DNA of 64,000 nt from Gemmatimonadota bacterium (GTDB lineage Bacteria; Gemmatimonadota; Gemmatimonadetes; Gemmatimonadales; Gemmatimonadaceae), in assembly GCA_016714015.1 (NCBI GenBank), contig JADJNZ010000005.1:372001-436000 (forward strand), in the 5' to 3' direction. The translations under genes were made by a program, and so were the position numbers. The notes beneath the pieces were generated by a model. That model was not told the origin of the DNA. It ran no database searches and saw only the letters and a list, made by a program, of their open reading frames with translations. Of the stretch, positions 17,178-25,670 are shown one piece after another. Each line of letters starts with the position of its first letter. The stretch's first letter is position 1.

Positions 17178-17711
17178 TCAGGCTCCTGCCGCGCGGCGGC
17201 CCGAGAGCATCTTGGCCGACAGGATGCCGGTCGCGAAGACGCCGATGGCGAAGATGAACCCGCTCACCGAGAGCTGGGTGATGCCGGAGATGATGTGGCC
17301 GCTGGTGCAGCCGCCGGCCACGCGGGCGCCGAAGACGATCAGGAACCCGCCGATGAACGCATCGCGATAGCGCTTGGCCTTGGTGGTCTCGCCCGGATGC
17401 GCCATCTCGCACTTGGGTGCCTTCTCGCGGTTGAGCCGCGCGCCGAGGAACCCGCCGATCAGCAGGCCCACGACGAGGAAGCTCTCCGGCTTGAAGAGCG
17501 ACCCCATCCGCTTGAGATACGGATTGGCCTCGGCGTAGCTCGGGTCGAGCACCTGGAAGAGCGCGCCGATGAAGCGCGGGTAGGTGCCTGAGACGCCGAT
17601 GGGTCCCCAGACGATGATGGAGATGGCGCCGAGGATGCCGAAGAGGACCCCGTAGAAGACCCAGGGGGTCTTGGGCGCGACGGGGATCGCGACTGGTGCG
17701 TCGGACTGCAT
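17178..17711 (-). CDS. YeeE/YedE-family sulfur transporter, first half
   Basis: A 177-residue membrane protein: TM segments at about 18-40 (VFYGVLFGILGAISIIVWG), 78-92, 118-135 and 145-165. The conserved motif FGARVAGGCTSGHIISG carries the transport cysteine. A loop with HPGETTKAKRYRDA follows a second Cys (KCEMAHPG). It pairs with the following YeeE/YedE gene to make a complete pore for thiosulfate or another reduced sulfur anion. It lies 23 bases after the cytochrome c gene in the same orientation. Confidence 0.85.
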   Translation of the reverse strand: MQSDAPVAIPVAPKTPWVFYGVLFGILGAISIIVWGPIGVSGTYPRFIGALFQVLDPSYAEANPYLKRMGSLFKPESFLVVGLLIGGFLGARLNREKAPKCEMAHPGETTKAKRYRDAFIGGFLIVFGARVAGGCTSGHIISGITQLSVSGFIFAIGVFATGILSAKMLSGRRAAGA

Positions 17712-17734
17712 GAGGAGCTCCTGCTTGGGGGAGT

Positions 17735-18325
17735 CTATCGCGCGGCGCCGGGCCGGCGATCATCCGGCACGAAACGGTCCGCGTAGGGCATCTTCACGGC
17801 GCGCAGTGCCGCCGCATCGAGCGTCGCATCGTCGGCGATCACGTCGTTCACCGCGAGCAGGTACGCCGAGAGCGCATAGACCTGGTCGTCGGTGAGCGAT
17901 CCGGGCGCGGTGTGCGGCATCGCGCGCTTGATGTAGTCGAACAGTGTCGTCGCGTGCGACCAGTAGTTGCCGATCGTGTGCGGCAGCTTGGGGTCGTTGG
18001 CGAAACGGAATTCCTCGGCCGCCGCGGGGCGCCCGGTGAGCTGCGGGAAGGCCGGGGCCATCCCTTCGCCATTCTGGCCGTGGCACATGGCGCACTGCGC
18101 CTTGTAGAGGACGCCGCCCTCGGCGACGGTGCCCTTGCCGGGAGGAAGCTCGGCGCCATCGGCGCCGATGTCGGTGTCCATCGCCCGCACGAGCGAATCG
18201 GATGCCGGGCGACCGATGCCGTAGCGTCGGCCCGTGTCGACCGCGGACGTCGTCGCGGACCGCTCCGCGGTGCCGCCACCGCAGGCCGCGATCGCGAGGA
18301 GCGTGAGGAGGAGCGAAGCGCGCAT
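17735..18325 (-). CDS. Monoheme cytochrome c lipoprotein, partner of the sulfite dehydrogenase
   Basis: A 196-residue periplasmic cytochrome. A lipoprotein signal ends LLAIAAC (Cys 15). The heme motif is KAQCAMCHGQ (Cys 78, Cys 81, His 82) and the sixth ligand is probably the Met in RAMPHTAPGSL. It follows the SoxC-like gene with a two-base gap, so it is the probable electron acceptor of the molybdenum subunit, as SorB is for SorA or SoxD for SoxC. SoxD is diheme while this protein has one heme site, which favours a SorB-like role. Confidence 0.85.
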   Translation of the reverse strand: MRASLLLTLLAIAACGGGTAERSATTSAVDTGRRYGIGRPASDSLVRAMDTDIGADGAELPPGKGTVAEGGVLYKAQCAMCHGQNGEGMAPAFPQLTGRPAAAEEFRFANDPKLPHTIGNYWSHATTLFDYIKRAMPHTAPGSLTDDQVYALSAYLLAVNDVIADDATLDAAALRAVKMPYADRFVPDDRRPGAAR

Positions 18326-18327
18326 GC

Positions 18328-19614
18328 TCAGGTCTCCCCGTGGAAGGTGACGGTGCCGTCGCCGGCGACCTTCCAACCCACGATCTGGTTGAAATGGTAG
18401 TCGGTGCCGAGTCCGCGCTCGGCGATGAGCGCACGCCGCGTCGGCTGCACGTAGCCGGCCTCGTCGGTCGCCCGGCTGAGCAGCACCGACTCGCCGCCGT
18501 TCCACTCCCACATGTGCTGGAAGCGCACGGTCGACTTGGGCTCCGACCGGCCGAGGAGTTCCGCGTCGCGCCAGTTCTTCCCGGCGTCGGCACTCACCTC
18601 CACGCGCGTGATGCGACCGCGTCCGCTCCAGGCGAGTCCGCTCACCGCGTGCCAGCCGCGGCTCGTGACCTTGTCGGGGGCGGACGGCGTGGTGATGATC
18701 GACTTCGCATCGAGCTCGAACGTGAAACGGCGCGCCGTGCCGTTGGGGAGCGGGTCGGTGTACTTCGAGGTCTCCCAGCGCGTCATCCAGGGCTGCGTGC
18801 CGAGCTCGAGGCGACGGATCCACTTCACGTTGATGTTCCCCTCCCAACCGGGGAGGAGGAGGCGCATCGGGTACCCCTGCGCCGGGCGGAGCGGCTCGCC
18901 GTTCTGCGCCCACACGATCATCGCGTCATCGAACGCCTTCTCGATCGGCACCGAGCGCGTCATGAGACAGGCGTCGCCGCCCTCGGCGAGGAACCACTTG
19001 GCCTCGGGCTTCACGCCGCACTCGCGGAAGAGCGTCGAGAGCGCCACGCCGGTCCACTCCGAGGTGCTGACCATGCCGGCGACCTTCTGCGCGGTCATCT
19101 CGGGCTTGGGATCGCGGAACGATGCGCGGCCGTTGCCCGAGCACTCGATGAAGTAGGGGCGCACGACCTGCGGGAACCGCTTGAGGTCGTCGAGCGTGAA
19201 GGTCAGCGCCTTGTCGACGAGTCCGTGGATGGTGAGCGTGTGCCGCGCCGGATCGAGGGCGGGGATCCCGGCGTGATGCCGCTCGAAATGCAGGTCGCTC
19301 GGTGTGATGGAGCCGGCGAGGTCCTGCAACGGCGTGAGCGAGGAGCCCGTGGTCTCGCCGTACGGGGCGCGCGTGGGCGTCTCGAAGGCGCTGCGTGCGC
19401 CGAGCGGCGTCGTTGCGCCACCCTGCAGCTTGGTCGCGTCCGCGGGGACCACGGGGCGCGCCGCGGCCTCGGTGGCGCCCTGTGCGTCGAGCGTGAGCGG
19501 GAGTCCGGCGAGCACGGCGCCGCCGAGCGTGCCCACGGCACCGGCGAGCAGGTCGCGGCGCGTGAGCGGGAGGGGCGCGGTGCGCGCGTCCTCTGGGGGG
19601 AGGGAGTCGGTCAT
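18328..19614 (-). CDS. soxC: SoxC/SorA-type sulfite dehydrogenase molybdenum subunit
   Basis: A 428-residue member of the sulfite oxidase family. The N-terminus is a TAT signal (LTRRDLLAGAVGTLGGAV, twin Arg at 19-20). The molybdopterin domain has the Mo-coordinating Cys in YFIECSGNGRAS (Cys 158), followed by substrate-pocket residues in GWEGNINVKWIRR. The C-terminal part is the Ig-like dimerisation domain (ISVEVSADAG-type strand seen as TRVEVSADAGKNWRDAE). It oxidises sulfite, or sulfane sulfur on a carrier, in the periplasm. No soxYZ, soxA or soxB lies in this window, so sulfite dehydrogenase is safer than the full Sox role. It follows the TsdA-like gene by nine bases. Confidence 0.9.
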   Translation of the reverse strand: MTDSLPPEDARTAPLPLTRRDLLAGAVGTLGGAVLAGLPLTLDAQGATEAAARPVVPADATKLQGGATTPLGARSAFETPTRAPYGETTGSSLTPLQDLAGSITPSDLHFERHHAGIPALDPARHTLTIHGLVDKALTFTLDDLKRFPQVVRPYFIECSGNGRASFRDPKPEMTAQKVAGMVSTSEWTGVALSTLFRECGVKPEAKWFLAEGGDACLMTRSVPIEKAFDDAMIVWAQNGEPLRPAQGYPMRLLLPGWEGNINVKWIRRLELGTQPWMTRWETSKYTDPLPNGTARRFTFELDAKSIITTPSAPDKVTSRGWHAVSGLAWSGRGRITRVEVSADAGKNWRDAELLGRSEPKSTVRFQHMWEWNGGESVLLSRATDEAGYVQPTRRALIAERGLGTDYHFNQIVGWKVAGDGTVTFHGET

Positions 19615-19623
19615 CGGGAGAAC

Positions 19624-20568
19624 CTACCGATTCGAGCGGCCGACGACAGGCGGATTCGGGACGAGTGCACCCCGCGGATTCGCGCGCGGGAGGAGCGGCG
19701 GCGGATTGAACGCCTTGTGGCCCTTCGTGTCGTACGGGACGTCCGCGGGGGCGCCGCCCATCGGCCAGTCGCCTTCCTTCCCGGGCGAGTCGGGGCGCGG
19801 CTGCGAATTGATGTAGGCCGAGAGGTCGAAGGCTTCCTGCGCGGTGAGCGTCCCCGGCGCCGTCTGCGGCATGTTGTGCCGGATGAAGCTCGCGGCACGC
19901 TCGAGGCGCGTCATGGAGGCGCCCACCGAGTAGGAGCCGGGGCCCCAGAGCGCGGGGATGGGACCGTTGCCGGCCCCCGTCGCGCCGTGGCAGGTGATGC
20001 AGGTCTTGCTGGTGTAGAGCGCCGCACCGCGGGCCGCGTCGCCGGCGAGCGTGTCGGGTTCGGAGATGAGGCCGTCGGCGCCGGCGATCTTGGTGCCCAC
20101 CGGGATGTCCTTCGAGATGAACGCGAGGTACGCGAGGATGTCGGTCATCTCGCGGCTCTCGACCGGGAGCGCATTGCCGGCGAGCGAGCGCGTGAAGCAG
20201 TAGTTCACGCGATCGGCGAGCGCGATGACGGCACCGGAGCGCGGCATGTACTTGGGGAAGCGCGCATGCGAGCCGGTGAGCGGCGCCGCCGTGAGCTTGA
20301 GGCCGTCATCCTGGTGGCAGCTCGTGCAGCGGAGGCTGCCGGTGGCGTAGGCGGGCAGGCTCTCCGGGCTGAAGCGGAGCAGGTAGAGCCCGCGCTTGAT
20401 GGAGGCCCCCATGGAATCGTTGGGGATGTCGGCCTCGCGGAGCGGTGTCCAGGCGGACTCCACGAAGGTGACGGCCTTGGCGTCGGCGACGACGGGGGTC
20501 TCGGCGGCCTTGGGGCCGCAGGCGGCGGTGGTGACGGCCGCGAGGACAATGAGGAGACGGGCGCGCAC
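19624..20568 (-). CDS. tsdA: TsdA-like diheme thiosulfate dehydrogenase
   Basis: A 314-residue diheme cytochrome c with lipoprotein signal (LAAVTTAAC, Cys 17). Heme 1 is CTSCH (81-85) and heme 2 is CITCH (190-194). The decisive residue is Cys 124 in NYCFTRSLAGNALP: it lies where TsdA has the axial Cys ligand of its active-site heme. The C-terminal half has ALWGPGSYSVGASMTR and HNMPQTAPGTLTAQEAFDLS with the likely Met ligand (233). TsdA joins two thiosulfates to tetrathionate or does the reverse. As first gene of the operon it sits about 40 bases downstream of the predicted start of transcription. An ordinary SoxD or cytochrome c peroxidase is less likely because of Cys 124. Confidence 0.85.
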   Translation of the reverse strand: MRARLLIVLAAVTTAACGPKAAETPVVADAKAVTFVESAWTPLREADIPNDSMGASIKRGLYLLRFSPESLPAYATGSLRCTSCHQDDGLKLTAAPLTGSHARFPKYMPRSGAVIALADRVNYCFTRSLAGNALPVESREMTDILAYLAFISKDIPVGTKIAGADGLISEPDTLAGDAARGAALYTSKTCITCHGATGAGNGPIPALWGPGSYSVGASMTRLERAASFIRHNMPQTAPGTLTAQEAFDLSAYINSQPRPDSPGKEGDWPMGGAPADVPYDTKGHKAFNPPPLLPRANPRGALVPNPPVVGRSNR

Positions 20569-20614
20569 AGGAGCTCCTGCTCGTTCGGGGGGGAGAGCGG
20601 GGCGGGTTCAATCC

Positions 20615-20633
20615 TCTATACTCCGATACGGTA
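20615..20633 (-). promoter_or_regulatory. Promoter and ATTACCGTAT motif of the tsdA-soxC-yeeE operon
   Basis: On the minus strand ATTACCGTAT (20633-20624) is followed by five bases and TATAGA (20620-20615), a -10-like box. The predicted start of transcription is near 20607, about 40 bases before the tsdA start. No good -35 is present, so the motif probably replaces it as a regulator site. The matching site upstream of the ArsR gene differs at one base in ten. Confidence 0.55.
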
Positions 20634-20706
20634 ATACTTGGAGCCGGGTTGGGCAAGGCGTGAGTGGCCGACCACGACGGACGCGGCGACGGCGTCGGCT
20701 GGAACC

Positions 20707-20760
20707 ACAGGGGCACAGGGAGCTCAGGGAGATGTGCCCCCGTGTTCCCTGTGCCCCTGT
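20707..20760. repeat. REP-like compound inverted repeat
   Basis: Two 15-base arms, ACAGGGGCACAGGGA (20707-20721) and its exact complement (20746-20760), enclose 24 bases that can form an alternative stem using GGGGCACA/TGTGCCCC (20710-20717 with 20733-20740). The element is built from repeats of GGGGCACAGGGA. It lies 62 bases after the stop of the minus-strand gene at 20822 and could terminate it, or be a dispersed palindromic repeat. Confidence 0.6.
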
Positions 20761-20821
20761 CGTCGTGCCGGTCGTGCTGGTCATGCGGAACGGAATCGCC
20801 CGAACCGCAGCGCCGCCGATC

Positions 20822-21499
20822 TCAGTGCTTCATCAAGCCCGACACGGTCAGCTCGAGGTTGTGGCTCACCCGGATCCCGTACACGCCGTCCGTCGACGTC
20901 AACCGGTCCGCCGCCACGAACTCGGCGCGCTCGAGGGTCTTCACGACCTGTCCGTTCACCAGGCAGGAGGCCTGGCCCCCGCGCACACGCCAGCCGACGG
21001 AGTTGGTCGACTCGCCATTCGCATCGGCCTTGTGGATCGCGTCATGCGCCGTCGGCTTCACGAGCTCCGTCACCTTCGCACCGTGGAAGGTCTTGATCGC
21101 GTACGTGCCGTTGCCGTACACGATGCAGTACATGAGCGTCTCGGTCTCCGACGTGAGGTCCGCGCCGCCGATGAAGATGCCGTACGAGTGCGGATGGCTC
21201 GCGGCCATCTTGTGCTCCTTGAACGTCGCCATCACGTCGTAGTCGCCGCGCGCGGTGTTGGCCGGGTTCCAGAAGTTGCCGGCCGGGCCGACCGAGATGC
21301 GGAAGGCGCCGTTCTCGGAGGCGAAGCGGGAGTCATTGATGGTCTTGCCCTGCGAGGTGGGGCGGCGGTCGACGCGACCCTGCCAGCCGGCGACGCGGAT
21401 GCCGCCGTTGGCGACGGAGCGATCGGCGTCCTGGGCCTGGAGCGGCGCCGCGGCGGATGCCATGAGTGCCGCGGTGAAGATGAGAGCGGGGAGACGCAC
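20822..21499 (-). CDS. Exported LamG/DUF1080-like protein of unknown function
   Basis: A 225-residue protein. The start is GTG 21499 behind GGAGG, giving the signal peptide RLPALIFTAALMASAAAPLQ with cleavage near QAQDA. The mature part reads as a jelly-roll of the concanavalin / DUF1080 kind: NDSRFASENGAFRISVGPAG, then GDYDVMATFKEHKM, SYGIFIGG, NGTYAIKTFHG, and a closing GVYGIRVSHNLELTVSGL. I cannot assign a substrate. The divergent neighbour is a GH3 glycosidase, which fits a carbohydrate setting, though no catalytic carboxylates are obvious. Confidence 0.7.
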   Translation of the reverse strand: MRLPALIFTAALMASAAAPLQAQDADRSVANGGIRVAGWQGRVDRRPTSQGKTINDSRFASENGAFRISVGPAGNFWNPANTARGDYDVMATFKEHKMAASHPHSYGIFIGGADLTSETETLMYCIVYGNGTYAIKTFHGAKVTELVKPTAHDAIHKADANGESTNSVGWRVRGGQASCLVNGQVVKTLERAEFVAADRLTSTDGVYGIRVSHNLELTVSGLMKH

Positions 21500-21587
21500 G
21501 ATACCTCCGAAGGGTGGATGGCGACCAATACGCTCGCCTCCTACCCCCGGTGTGGCAAGGTGTGCCCCCAGCGGGCAGATTCCCGCG

Positions 21588-24263
21588 ATGCGTCCTGCCA
21601 CGATCCGCGCCCTCTTCCTGGTCCTCTTCGCCGCCGGCGCCCCTCTCGCGGCGCAGGGTCGCGATGCCCGCGCCCTCCTCGCCGAGATGTCGCGCGAGGA
21701 GAAGTTCTGGCAGCTCTTCATGATCCCCGGCGACCTCGACTCGGCGTCGTACGACTATTCGCGCGGGATCTTCGGGCTGCAGATCGGTGCGCGGCCGGGC
21801 ATCCCGGCGCGGGACGCGGCGCGCGCGCATGCCGCACGCGTCGACTCCATCCAGCGCTGGTTCCGTGAACGGTCGCGCCTCCGGATCCCCATCATCCCGT
21901 TCGACGAGGCCCTGCACGGGCTGATGCGTGAAGGCGCCACGGTCTTCCCGCAGGCGATCGGCCTCGCCGCCACGTTCGACTCGGCGCTCGTGCGGCGCGT
22001 GCACGATGCCGCCGCGCGCGAGACGCGGAGCCGCGGCATACGCATGGTGCTCTCGCCGGTGGTGAACCTCGCGACCGACGTGCGCTGGGGGCGGACGGAG
22101 GAGACCTTCGGCGAGGATGTGCACCTCACCGGCGTGATGGGGCGCCAGCATGTGCGCGCGTTCGAGACGATGGGGATCATCACCACGCCCAAGCACTTCA
22201 TCGCGAACGTCGGCGAGGGCGGGCGCGACTCGTATCCCATCGAGGCGAGTCCGCGCGCCCTCGAAGAACGGCTCTTCCCGCCCTTCCGGTCGCTCGTGCA
22301 GCAGGCGGGCGCGCGGTCCGTGATGACGGCGTACAACACGGTCGATGGGTCACCGGCGACCCAGAGTCGCATGCTCATGACCGACGTGCTCAAGGGCGCG
22401 TGGGGATTCCCGGGGTTCATCATCTCCGACGCGGCGGCGACGGCGGGGGCGACGGTCCTCGCGCGCACCGAGGCGTCCACCGCGACCGCCACGGCGCACG
22501 CCTTCCGCTCCGGCCTCGACGTGATCTTCCAGTCGTCGTATCCCGAGCATCGTCCGTATCTCCGTGCCATCACCAACGGCGTGGTCCCGGACAGCCTGCT
22601 CGACGCGTCGGTGCTGCGCGTGTTGCGGCAGAAGATCGCCCTCGGGCTCTTCGACGACGCGCGCATCCACCCCGAGTCGGCGGCGTACTGGGCCAACAGC
22701 GCCGAGCATCGGACCATCGCGCGTGAGGCGGCGCTGGCGTCGCTCGTGCTCCTGCGGAACGCGCCGCTCGCGGGGCAAGGTCCCGCAGCACGCAGCGGCG
22801 GCGTGCCCGCCACGGTCGACATGCGGACGCCGCGCACGCTCCCCATAGAGCAGGGCATCCGCCGGATCGCGGTGATCGGGTCCGACGCCGACACCGTGCG
22901 CTTCGGCGGCTACTCCGGGACCGGCATCGCGCCGGTCTCGGTGCTCGATGCGATCCGCGAACGGGCCGGGCGGGAGACCGCGGTGCGCTTCGCCCGCGGC
23001 GCGACGAGACTCGCTCCCACTCATATGGTAGTGCCGTCCGCGAATCTCGAGTGGCAGGATGGCACCACCACGCGGCGTGGGCTCCAAGGCGAGTACTGGG
23101 CCGACAACGCCTTCACCGGCGCGCCGCGCATCACCCGCACCGACGAGCGCGTCGACTTCGGGTGGACGCTCAGTTCGCCCGGACAGGGCATACCATATGA
23201 TTGGTACTCGGTGCGCTGGACCGGCACCCTCATCGCGCCCGCGAGCGGGCTCACGCGGATCGGCGTGGAGGGCAACGACGGCTACCGCCTCTGGATCGAT
23301 GGCCACCTGGTGATCGATGCCTGGGAGAAGCGCTCCTTCGGCGCGCGGCTCGTGCCCATCACGCTCGCACCCGGTAGCCGGCACGCCATCCGGCTCGATT
23401 ACTTCGAGAGCACTGGCAATGCGCGCGTGAAGCTCGTCTGGGACGCGGGCGTACCGCAGGACCATGCGGCGCGGATCGCCGAGGCGGTCGCGATCGCGCG
23501 CACGAGCGATGTGGCGGTGATCGTCGCCGGCATCGAGGAGGGTGAGTTCCGCGATCGTGCGCGCCTCGCGCTGCCCGGTCACCAGGAGGCGCTCATCCGC
23601 GCCGTCGCGGCGACCGGCGTCCCGACGACGGTCGTGATCATCGGCGGGAGCGCGGTCACGATGTCGCCCTGGCTCGAGGAGGTGGGAGCGGTGCTCATGG
23701 CCTGGTACCCGGGCGAGCAGGGCGGACCGGCCGTCGCGAGCGTGCTCTTCGGCGACGCCGATCCGTCGGGACGCCTGCCGATCACCTTCCCGATGGAGGA
23801 AGGCCAGCTGCCGCTCACGTACGACCACAAGCCGACGGGCCGCGGCGATGACTATCTCGACCTGACCGGGCAGCCGCTCTTCCCGTTCGGGCATGGACTC
23901 ACGTACACGCGCTTCGCGTACGAGGACCTGCGCATCGACGCGACCGGCACCGGCGATTCGGCGCGTGTCCGCGTGCGGGCGCGCATCCGCAACGTGGGAT
24001 ACCGTGCCGGCAGCGAGGTCGTGCAGCTCTACCTGCGCGACGTGCTCACGAGCGTCTCGCAGCCGCTGATCGCGCTGAAGGGATTCACGCGGGTCACGCT
24101 CGAGCCCGATGCGACGCAGGAGGTGGAGTTCGTCCTCACCGCCGAGCACCTGCGCCTGCTCGACGAGTCGATGCGCTGGATGGTCGAACCCGGCCTCTTC
24201 CGCGTCATGGTCGGTGCATCATCGAAGGACATCCGTCTCCGAGGGGAGTTCACGCTGCCATGA
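21588..24263 (+). CDS. Secreted GH3 beta-glucosidase with PA14 and fibronectin-III domains
   Basis: An 891-residue exported glycoside hydrolase. Signal peptide RPATIRALFLVLFAAGAPLA. The N-terminal (alpha/beta)8 domain carries the GH3 signature ending in the nucleophile Asp 281 (FPGFIISDAAA), and KHFIANVG. A PA14 domain is inserted at about 480-630 (GLQGEYWADNAFTGAP to ARVKLVWDAG), then the second GH3 domain resumes (VAVIVAGIEEGEFRDR; LPITFP), and a fibronectin type III-like tail ends the protein. PA14-bearing GH3 enzymes act on plant or bacterial oligosaccharides outside the cytoplasm. Its stop overlaps the start of the alpha-fucosidase gene by four bases. Confidence 0.9.
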   Translation: MRPATIRALFLVLFAAGAPLAAQGRDARALLAEMSREEKFWQLFMIPGDLDSASYDYSRGIFGLQIGARPGIPARDAARAHAARVDSIQRWFRERSRLRIPIIPFDEALHGLMREGATVFPQAIGLAATFDSALVRRVHDAAARETRSRGIRMVLSPVVNLATDVRWGRTEETFGEDVHLTGVMGRQHVRAFETMGIITTPKHFIANVGEGGRDSYPIEASPRALEERLFPPFRSLVQQAGARSVMTAYNTVDGSPATQSRMLMTDVLKGAWGFPGFIISDAAATAGATVLARTEASTATATAHAFRSGLDVIFQSSYPEHRPYLRAITNGVVPDSLLDASVLRVLRQKIALGLFDDARIHPESAAYWANSAEHRTIAREAALASLVLLRNAPLAGQGPAARSGGVPATVDMRTPRTLPIEQGIRRIAVIGSDADTVRFGGYSGTGIAPVSVLDAIRERAGRETAVRFARGATRLAPTHMVVPSANLEWQDGTTTRRGLQGEYWADNAFTGAPRITRTDERVDFGWTLSSPGQGIPYDWYSVRWTGTLIAPASGLTRIGVEGNDGYRLWIDGHLVIDAWEKRSFGARLVPITLAPGSRHAIRLDYFESTGNARVKLVWDAGVPQDHAARIAEAVAIARTSDVAVIVAGIEEGEFRDRARLALPGHQEALIRAVAATGVPTTVVIIGGSAVTMSPWLEEVGAVLMAWYPGEQGGPAVASVLFGDADPSGRLPITFPMEEGQLPLTYDHKPTGRGDDYLDLTGQPLFPFGHGLTYTRFAYEDLRIDATGTGDSARVRVRARIRNVGYRAGSEVVQLYLRDVLTSVSQPLIALKGFTRVTLEPDATQEVEFVLTAEHLRLLDESMRWMVEPGLFRVMVGASSKDIRLRGEFTLP

Positions 24264-25657
24264 GCATCGATCGTCGCGATCTGCTGAAGTCCACGCTCGC
24301 TGCCGCCGCGCTGGGCCTGCCGCGCGCCGCGCGCGCGACCGCGCCACGTCCGGCCGCGACCGGGCTCGCGCAGTCCCCGCGGCCACGGCCCACCGCGAGC
24401 CAGCTGCAGTGGCAGCGCGACGAGCTCGCGTTCTTCCTGCACTTCGGTGTGAACACCTTCACCGACCGCGAGTGGGGCGATGGCACCGAGGACCCGCGGA
24501 TCTTCGCGCCGAGCGCGCTCGACGCGCGGCAGTGGGCGCGCACCGCCAAGGCCGCCGGCTTCCGGATGATGATCCTCACCGCGAAGCATCATGACGGCTT
24601 CTGCCTCTGGCCCACCAAGACCACCGCGCATTCGGTCGCGTCGAGCCCGTGGCGTGGCGGCCAGGGCGATGTGGTGCGCGAGTTCGTCGACGCCTGCCGC
24701 GCGGAGGGGCTGCGCGCGGGGCTCTATCTCTCGCCTTGGGATCGCAACCACCCCACCTACGGCGACACGCCGCGCTACAACGCGGTCTACTACGCGCAGC
24801 TCACCGAGTTGCTCACGCAGTACGGCCGCATCGACGAGGTCTGGTTCGACGGCGCGAACGGCGAAGGGCCCAACGGGAAGCGGCAGGAGTACGACTGGCC
24901 GCGCACCTGGGCGCTCGTGCGCGAGTTGCAGCCGCAGGCGGTGATGTTCTCCGACGCGGGGCCGGACGTCCGCTGGATCGGCAACGAGTCCGGTGTCGCC
25001 GGCACGACCAACTGGTCGACGGTCGATCCGCGCATCGTCACGCGTCCCGGGGTCTCCGGCGATGACGTGATGCGCTCGCTCACGTCGGGAGACCGTGAAG
25101 GCGCGGTGTGGCGCCCGGGCGAGACCGATGTCTCCATCCGTCCCGGCTGGTTCTACCATCCGGCCGAGGACGCGAGGGTGCGGACGCCGGAGAACCTGGT
25201 GGAGCTCTACTTCTCGTCGGTGGGCCGCAACTCGAAGTTGTTGCTCAACGTCCCGCCCGACCGGCGCGGGCTGCTCGCGGACGCCGATGTCGCGGCGCTG
25301 CGCGGGATGCGCACGCGACTCGATGCGCTCTTCGCGCGGGATCTCGCGGCTGGTGCGCGCGTGACGACGCGCCAGGAGGCGCTGCGGATGCGCATGCAGG
25401 AGCACGTCCTGCGCGCACCGGCGACCGTCGGCGTGGTGGAGCTCGCCGAACCGGTCGCCGACGGACAGCGCGTCGCGCTGTACCGGCTCGACGCGCACGA
25501 CGGCGACGGGTGGCGCGAGGTCGCGCGCGGCACGACCATCGGGTACAAGCGTCTGGTGCGCATCGCGCCGCAGCGGGTGGCGCGGTTCCGGCTCACGCTC
25601 GAGGACTGGACCGAACTCCCCGAGCCGGTCTCGCTCCGCTGCTACGCCGGAACGTGA
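24260..25657 (+). CDS. TAT-exported GH29 alpha-L-fucosidase
   Basis: A 465-residue protein starting MSIDRRDLLKSTLAAAALGL, a twin-arginine signal. The GH29 barrel is recognised by FFLHFGVNTFTDREWGDG, FRMMILTAKHHDGFCLWPT (the His-His substrate pair) and the nucleophile Asp 197 in RIDEVWFDGANG. The C-terminal beta domain is at about 360-465. It removes alpha-L-fucose from glycans in the periplasm or outside the cell. It overlaps the GH3 gene (ATGA), so the two enzymes are likely made together to trim a fucosylated substrate. Confidence 0.9.
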   Translation: MSIDRRDLLKSTLAAAALGLPRAARATAPRPAATGLAQSPRPRPTASQLQWQRDELAFFLHFGVNTFTDREWGDGTEDPRIFAPSALDARQWARTAKAAGFRMMILTAKHHDGFCLWPTKTTAHSVASSPWRGGQGDVVREFVDACRAEGLRAGLYLSPWDRNHPTYGDTPRYNAVYYAQLTELLTQYGRIDEVWFDGANGEGPNGKRQEYDWPRTWALVRELQPQAVMFSDAGPDVRWIGNESGVAGTTNWSTVDPRIVTRPGVSGDDVMRSLTSGDREGAVWRPGETDVSIRPGWFYHPAEDARVRTPENLVELYFSSVGRNSKLLLNVPPDRRGLLADADVAALRGMRTRLDALFARDLAAGARVTTRQEALRMRMQEHVLRAPATVGVVELAEPVADGQRVALYRLDAHDGDGWREVARGTTIGYKRLVRIAPQRVARFRLTLEDWTELPEPVSLRCYAGT

Positions 25658-25670
25658 TCTCCGCGCGCCG

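Noticed and set aside
19624..20568. Annotation as SoxD
   Set aside because: SoxD is also diheme, but Cys 124 and the surrounding NYCFTRSLAGNALP block are TsdA-like.
23020..23205. Further copies of the CATATGGTA-like motif (23023 and 23190)
   Set aside because: Both are inside the GH3 coding sequence and match the shared element poorly.
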